This document shows, one piece after another, positions 60,926 through 64,000 of a stretch of DNA of 64,000 bases. The DNA is taken from contig NZ_MKFI01000005.1 in assembly GCF_001982635.1 (NCBI RefSeq), positions 665,519 through 729,518 on the forward strand, written 5' to 3'. The translations under genes were made by a program, and so were the position numbers. Numbering within the stretch: position 1 is the first letter of the stretch; each line of letters opens with the position of its first letter. The notes under the pieces were generated by a model. It was given only the letters and a program-made list of their open reading frames with translations, did not search any database and was not told where the DNA came from. Source of the DNA: Bradyrhizobium mercantei. Its GTDB lineage: Bacteria; Pseudomonadota; Alphaproteobacteria; Rhizobiales; Xanthobacteraceae.

Positions 60926-60945
60926 ATTGACAGTATACTGACAAT
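60926..60945. promoter_or_regulatory. Candidate MarR operator, 20-bp near-perfect palindrome
   Basis: The half ATTGACAGTA is followed by TACTGACAAT; nine of ten base pairs are symmetric, with one A/A mismatch. It includes a TTGACA hexamer at 60927-60932. It lies between the gentisate dioxygenase gene and the isomerase-MarR-hydroxylase operon. Confidence 0.65.
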
Positions 60946-60997
60946 ATGGCTAGCGTCAATCAACGAGACCAATGACGAAAATGCAAGGGAGGTTCCG

Positions 60998-61630
60998 ATG
61001 AAGCTGCATGGCTATTTCCGGAGCAGCGCGTCCTACCGGGTCCGGATCGCCCTTAATCTGAAGGGGCTGACGCCGGAGCACCTGCCGCATCATCTGCGCA
61101 AGGGCGAGCAATGCGCGCCGGCCTATCTCGCGATCAATCCGCAGGGGCTGGTGCCGACGCTGGAGAGCGATGCCGGCGCGATCCTCACCCAGTCGCTCGC
61201 GATCATCGAATGGCTCGACGAGACCAATCCCGCTCCGCCGCTGCTGCCGAAGGATCCGCTGCGCCGCGCCAAGGTGCGGGCGTTCGCGCAGGCGATCGCC
61301 TGCGACACTCACCCGGTGCAGAATTTGAAGGTGCTGGCGCGGCTGCGTCAGCTCGGCCTGCCGGACGAACAGGTGACGGAATGGGCGGCCTGGGCCAACC
61401 GCGAGGGCTTGTCGGCCTGCGAGACCCTGATCGCCGACGAGGCCGGGCCGTTCTGCTTCGGCGATCAGCCGACCCTTGCCGATCTCTGCCTGGTGCCGCA
61501 GCTCGCCAATGCGCGGCGCTTCGGCGTCGATGTCTCGGCCTATCCGCGCCTGCTCAAGGCGGAGGCCGCGGCAAAGCAGGTCAAGGCGTTCGCCGACGCC
61601 GCGCCGGACAAGCAGCCCGATGCCGAATAG
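60998..61630 (+). CDS. maiA: Maleylpyruvate/maleylacetoacetate isomerase (zeta-class GST fold)
   Basis: A 210-residue glutathione S-transferase-fold isomerase. The active-site motif is RSSASYRVRIALNLKG at the N-terminus, then NPQGLVPTLESD and the C-terminal helix FGDQPTLADLCLVPQLANAR. Next to gentisate dioxygenase it is expected to isomerise maleylpyruvate to fumarylpyruvate with glutathione. ATG 60998 has an AAGGGAGG site; the longer frame from 60446 lies within the dioxygenase gene. It overlaps the MarR gene by 11 bases. No fumarylpyruvate hydrolase is in the window. Confidence 0.93.
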   Translation: MKLHGYFRSSASYRVRIALNLKGLTPEHLPHHLRKGEQCAPAYLAINPQGLVPTLESDAGAILTQSLAIIEWLDETNPAPPLLPKDPLRRAKVRAFAQAIACDTHPVQNLKVLARLRQLGLPDEQVTEWAAWANREGLSACETLIADEAGPFCFGDQPTLADLCLVPQLANARRFGVDVSAYPRLLKAEAAAKQVKAFADAAPDKQPDAE

Positions 61631-62132
61631 CAAGCCGACGCCCGTTACCATGGACGCGGTCTATACCGCGCCCGGCTATCTGTTCCGGCGGATGCAGCAG
61701 ATCGCGGTCGCGCTGTTCATCGAGGAGTGCAGGGCGTTCGACCTGACGCCGGTGCAATACGCCGCCCTGGTCACGATCTCGACCCATCCCGGCATCGACG
61801 CCACAAGGCTCTCCGCCGTGATCGCATTCGACCGCTCCACGCTCGGCAATGTGATCGAGCGGCTGCAGGCCAAGGACTTCATCGTCCGCAAGCCGGCGGC
61901 GGAGGACAAACGCGTCAAGCTGCTCTATCTTACCAAGGCAGGTGCCGCGGTGCTGAGCGAGATCATGCCCTCGGTCGACAAGGCGCAGGCGCGGATGTTG
62001 CAGCCGCTGAAACCGGCCGACCGCAAGACGCTCCTCTCGCTTTTGACCCAACTTGTCGATCTCAACAACGAGGCATCGCGGGTGCCGCTGCGCGCCGAGG
62101 ATGCGCTCGAACATCTCGGGAGGTCAGGCTGA
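61620..62132 (+). CDS. MarR family transcriptional regulator
   Basis: A 170-residue winged-helix regulator. It has AFDLTPVQYAALVTISTHPG, IDATRLSAVIAFDRSTLGNV (recognition helix), IERLQAKDFIVRKPAAEDKR (wing) and KLLYLTKAGAAVLS, the full MarR core. It overlaps the isomerase gene at its start and the hydroxylase gene (stop/start TGATG) at its end. MarR proteins of this kind usually release DNA on binding an aromatic acid; the site at 60926-60945 is the likely target. An ATG at 61650 is an alternative start. Confidence 0.93.
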   Translation: MPNSKPTPVTMDAVYTAPGYLFRRMQQIAVALFIEECRAFDLTPVQYAALVTISTHPGIDATRLSAVIAFDRSTLGNVIERLQAKDFIVRKPAAEDKRVKLLYLTKAGAAVLSEIMPSVDKAQARMLQPLKPADRKTLLSLLTQLVDLNNEASRVPLRAEDALEHLGRSG

Positions 62133-63316
62133 TGGCGGAGACGAGACCGGTCCTGATCGCGGGCGGTGGCATCGGCGGCCTCGCCGTGGCGCTGGGCCTC
62201 GCGCAAAAGGGTATCCGTTCGATCCTGCTGGAAAAGGCTGCCGCGCTCGGCGAGATCGGCGCCGGCATCCAGCTTGGGCCGAACGCGTTCCACGCCTTCG
62301 ACTATCTCGGCGTCGGCGAGGCCGCGCGCAACATGGCTGTTTATATCGACAAGCTGCGGCTGATGGATGCGCTGACCGCCGACGAGATCACCCACATCGA
62401 CCTCGGCGATGCCTTTCGCGCCCGGTTCGGCAATCCCTATGCCGTGGTGCATCGCGGCGATCTGCACGGCGTGTTCCTGCGCGCCTGCCAGAGCCACGAG
62501 CTGATCGAGCTGCGCGTATCCAGCGAGGTGACAGGCTACGAGCAGGACGGCTCGTCCGTGGCCGCCAAACTTGCGGGTGGCGAGCGCATCGACGGACGCC
62601 TCCTGATCGGCGCCGACGGCCTGTGGTCGAACATCCGCAAGCAGGTGACATCAGATGGCCCGCCGCGCGTCTCCGGCCACACCACCTATCGCTCCGTGAT
62701 TCCGACCGAGCGGATGCCGGAGGATCTGCGCTGGAATGCAGCGACGCTGTGGGCCGGACCGAAATGCCACATCGTGCATTACCCGCTGTCGGGCTGGAAG
62801 GTGTTCAACCTCGTCGTCACCTATCACAACAACGCGCCGGAGCCGGTTGCGGGCAAGCCGGTCTCCGAGGAAGAGGTGATGAGGGGCTTTACCCACGTCC
62901 ACGAGCGCGCGCAGAACATCATCCGCCACGGCACCAACTGGAAGCTCTGGGTGCTGTGCGACCGCGATCCCGACGAGCGCTGGGTCGACGGCCGCGTGGT
63001 GCTGCTCGGCGACGCCGCGCATCCGATGATGCAATATTTCGCGCAGGGCGCCTGCCAGGCGATGGAGGACGCGGTCTGCCTGTCGCACATGCTGGCCAAT
63101 CACGACGATCAGGCCGCTGCGCTGGAGGCCTACAGCGCCCAGCGCTTCCCCCGCACCGCGCGGGTGCAACTGATGTCCCGCGCGATCGGCGAGCACGTCT
63201 ACCATCCTGCCGGCGAGCACGCCCGCATCCGCAACGCGATCATGAGCGCGAAGTCGCAGGATGAATGGTGCAACGATATCGCGTGGCTCTATGGCGGCAC
63301 GGGGCTGCAGGCCTGA
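62132..63316 (+). CDS. 3-hydroxybenzoate 6-monooxygenase-like FAD hydroxylase
   Basis: A 394-residue FAD aromatic hydroxylase of the p-hydroxybenzoate hydroxylase group. GGGIGG (residues 11-16) is the FAD motif, VVHRGDLHGVFLRAC the DG-type middle, and VVLLGDAAHPMMQYFAQGAC the second FAD site. The end SAKSQDEWCNDIAWLYGG is common to salicylate/3-hydroxybenzoate enzymes. With gentisate dioxygenase alongside, conversion of 3-hydroxybenzoate to gentisate is the best reading; salicylate 5-hydroxylation by a different enzyme type is less likely. The true start ATG 62132 overlaps the MarR stop, and the earlier frame is within the MarR gene. Confidence 0.93.
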   Translation: MAETRPVLIAGGGIGGLAVALGLAQKGIRSILLEKAAALGEIGAGIQLGPNAFHAFDYLGVGEAARNMAVYIDKLRLMDALTADEITHIDLGDAFRARFGNPYAVVHRGDLHGVFLRACQSHELIELRVSSEVTGYEQDGSSVAAKLAGGERIDGRLLIGADGLWSNIRKQVTSDGPPRVSGHTTYRSVIPTERMPEDLRWNAATLWAGPKCHIVHYPLSGWKVFNLVVTYHNNAPEPVAGKPVSEEEVMRGFTHVHERAQNIIRHGTNWKLWVLCDRDPDERWVDGRVVLLGDAAHPMMQYFAQGACQAMEDAVCLSHMLANHDDQAAALEAYSAQRFPRTARVQLMSRAIGEHVYHPAGEHARIRNAIMSAKSQDEWCNDIAWLYGGTGLQA

Positions 63317-63604
63317 TCCTGTCGTGTGAATGGATGCGGAGAGAGCACCCGCGCGGCACCCCTCTCCCTAACCCTCCCCCACAAGGGGGGAGGGAACCCT
63401 TCCGCCGGCGCGTCCCTTACGTCGGTGCTGGATAGCATCGATTGCTGGCGGCAAATTATCGGTCGGATGGGTAGGTGTGAGGTGAGCGCGCCCGTTGGGC
63501 TCCCTCCCCCCTTGCGGGGGAGGGTGGGGAGAGGGGTGGCCCCGGGCGAGACGATAGAGACTTCGGCTCGAAAGGAGCTCGTGGCGCGCTATCCCCGCGC
63601 GCCC
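63317..63604. other. 288-bp intergenic region with a repeat
   Basis: No gene was seen. Most of it is the inverted repeat at 63358-63541. Confidence 0.6.
63358..63541. repeat. Intergenic inverted repeat (CCCCTCTCC...GGAGAGGGG type)
   Basis: CCCCTCTCCCTAACCCTCCC runs into a local hairpin (CCCCCACAAGGGGGG). The mirrored right end has CTCCCTCCCCCCTTGCGGGG followed by GAGGGTGGGGAGAGGGG. It is related to the 1986-2117 and 20381-20499 families by its G/C-run hairpins and lies between the convergent hydroxylase and ligase genes. Confidence 0.65.
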
Positions 63605-64000
63605 TCACATCCGCATCACCGCCTGCCGGTCGATCTTCCCCGTACCGGTCTTCGGCAGCTCGTCGGTGAACGTCACCTCGCGCGGATATTTGTACGGCAA
63701 AAGCTTTGCCTTGACGTAATCCTGCAGTCGTCGCGTCGCCTCATTGGTGTCGAAGCCGGTCTTGTTCATCACCACCACGGCGCGCAGCGTCATGCGGCGA
63801 TCCGGCAATTCGGCGGCGTAGACGGCGCATTCACGGACGTCGGGGTGATCGGCGAGGCAGAGCTCGACCTCCAGCGGATAGACCCACTGGCCGGAAATCT
63901 TGATCAGATCGTCGGCGCGGCCGCGGAAGAAGTGGAAGCCGTCGCTGTCGCGCATGAAGCGGTCGCCGGTGTAGATCCAGCCGTCCTCGCGCACCGTCTC
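63605..64000 (-). CDS. AMP-forming aryl-CoA (benzoate-CoA-like) ligase, C-terminal part (cut by window edge)
   Basis: The C-terminal 131 residues of an adenylate-forming ligase. It has GWIYTGDRFMRDSDGF with the ribose-binding Asp, FRGRADDLIKISGQWVYPLE at the hinge and the final KTGTGKIDR with the catalytic Lys. LADHPDVRECAVY and YKYPREVTF are typical of the benzoate-CoA ligase subgroup. The frame continues without interruption to the window end. It lies downstream of the 3-hydroxybenzoate cluster, on the opposite strand, and may belong to a separate aromatic-CoA operon. Confidence 0.88.
   Translation of the reverse strand, partial: ETVREDGWIYTGDRFMRDSDGFHFFRGRADDLIKISGQWVYPLEVELCLADHPDVRECAVYAAELPDRRMTLRAVVVMNKTGFDTNEATRRLQDYVKAKLLPYKYPREVTFTDELPKTGTGKIDRQAVMRM

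Overview
The window looks like the chromosome of a high-GC, metabolically versatile alphaproteobacterium, most probably a Bradyrhizobium or close relative. This is inferred from the strong G/C bias at third codon positions, protein families typical of slow-growing rhizobia (cyo quinol oxidase, HAAT-type solute-binding proteins, many acyl-CoA enzymes), and several families of intergenic inverted repeats of the kind common in Bradyrhizobium. No phage, insertion sequence, CRISPR array or rRNA was seen. One tRNA (Arg, CCT) is present.

Layout. 1-6041: the start of cyoA (cut by the window edge), a divergent MHS-type transporter, an outer-membrane barrel protein, a small c-type cytochrome, an M48 lipoprotein protease and a secreted nuclease-like protein. 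6480-13967: one giant 2495-codon gene for a repetitive surface or exported protein. It has two glycine-rich beta-helix modules followed by seven tandem Ig-like repeats, each exactly 312 bp. 14146-29749: a large acyl-CoA catabolic region with two orphan solute-binding proteins, enoyl-CoA hydratases, a pair of acyl-CoA dehydrogenases, an NDP-forming and an AMP-forming acyl-CoA ligase, an Old Yellow Enzyme, an IclR regulator, an SDR and a lactonase-like metallo-hydrolase. 29834-33282: stress and envelope small proteins, panE and a CAP-domain protein. 33479-37012: LuxR-type and TetR regulators and a Baeyer-Villiger monooxygenase with a clear palindromic operator. 37133-39724: tRNA-Arg, an exported FMN alpha-hydroxy-acid oxidase and a small secreted protein.

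39847-44630 is the most distinctive locus. A UbiA phosphoribosyltransferase-like protein with a degenerate HAD-like N-terminus, a DprE1-like FAD oxidase and a DprE2-like reductase form a tight operon. It faces a GT87-type polyprenyl-phosphate-sugar glycosyltransferase. Together they look like a mycobacterial-style polyprenyl-phospho-D-arabinose supply and transfer system.

44825-54312: a TPR protein, a hypothetical protein, aspartate ammonia-lyase, a large di-heme cytochrome, an alpha/beta hydrolase, an SDR, a ketopantoate-reductase-like protein and an enoyl-CoA hydratase. 54319-54583 holds a small secreted-protein gene that appears frameshifted. 54647-59779: a LysR regulator divergent from an FAD oxidoreductase and a NitT/TauT-type ABC importer. 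59849-63316: a 3-hydroxybenzoate/gentisate pathway cluster (gentisate dioxygenase; divergent isomerase, MarR regulator and 6-hydroxylase) with a near-perfect palindromic operator between the two arms. The window ends inside an aryl-CoA ligase gene.

Several divergent regulator/target pairs carry conspicuous palindromes between them (489-511, 28061-28081, 35445-35470, 55584-55600, 60926-60945), and each is a specific, testable operator prediction. Many start codons were moved downstream from the longest open frame on the basis of ribosome-binding sites, overlap with the upstream gene or signal-peptide position.
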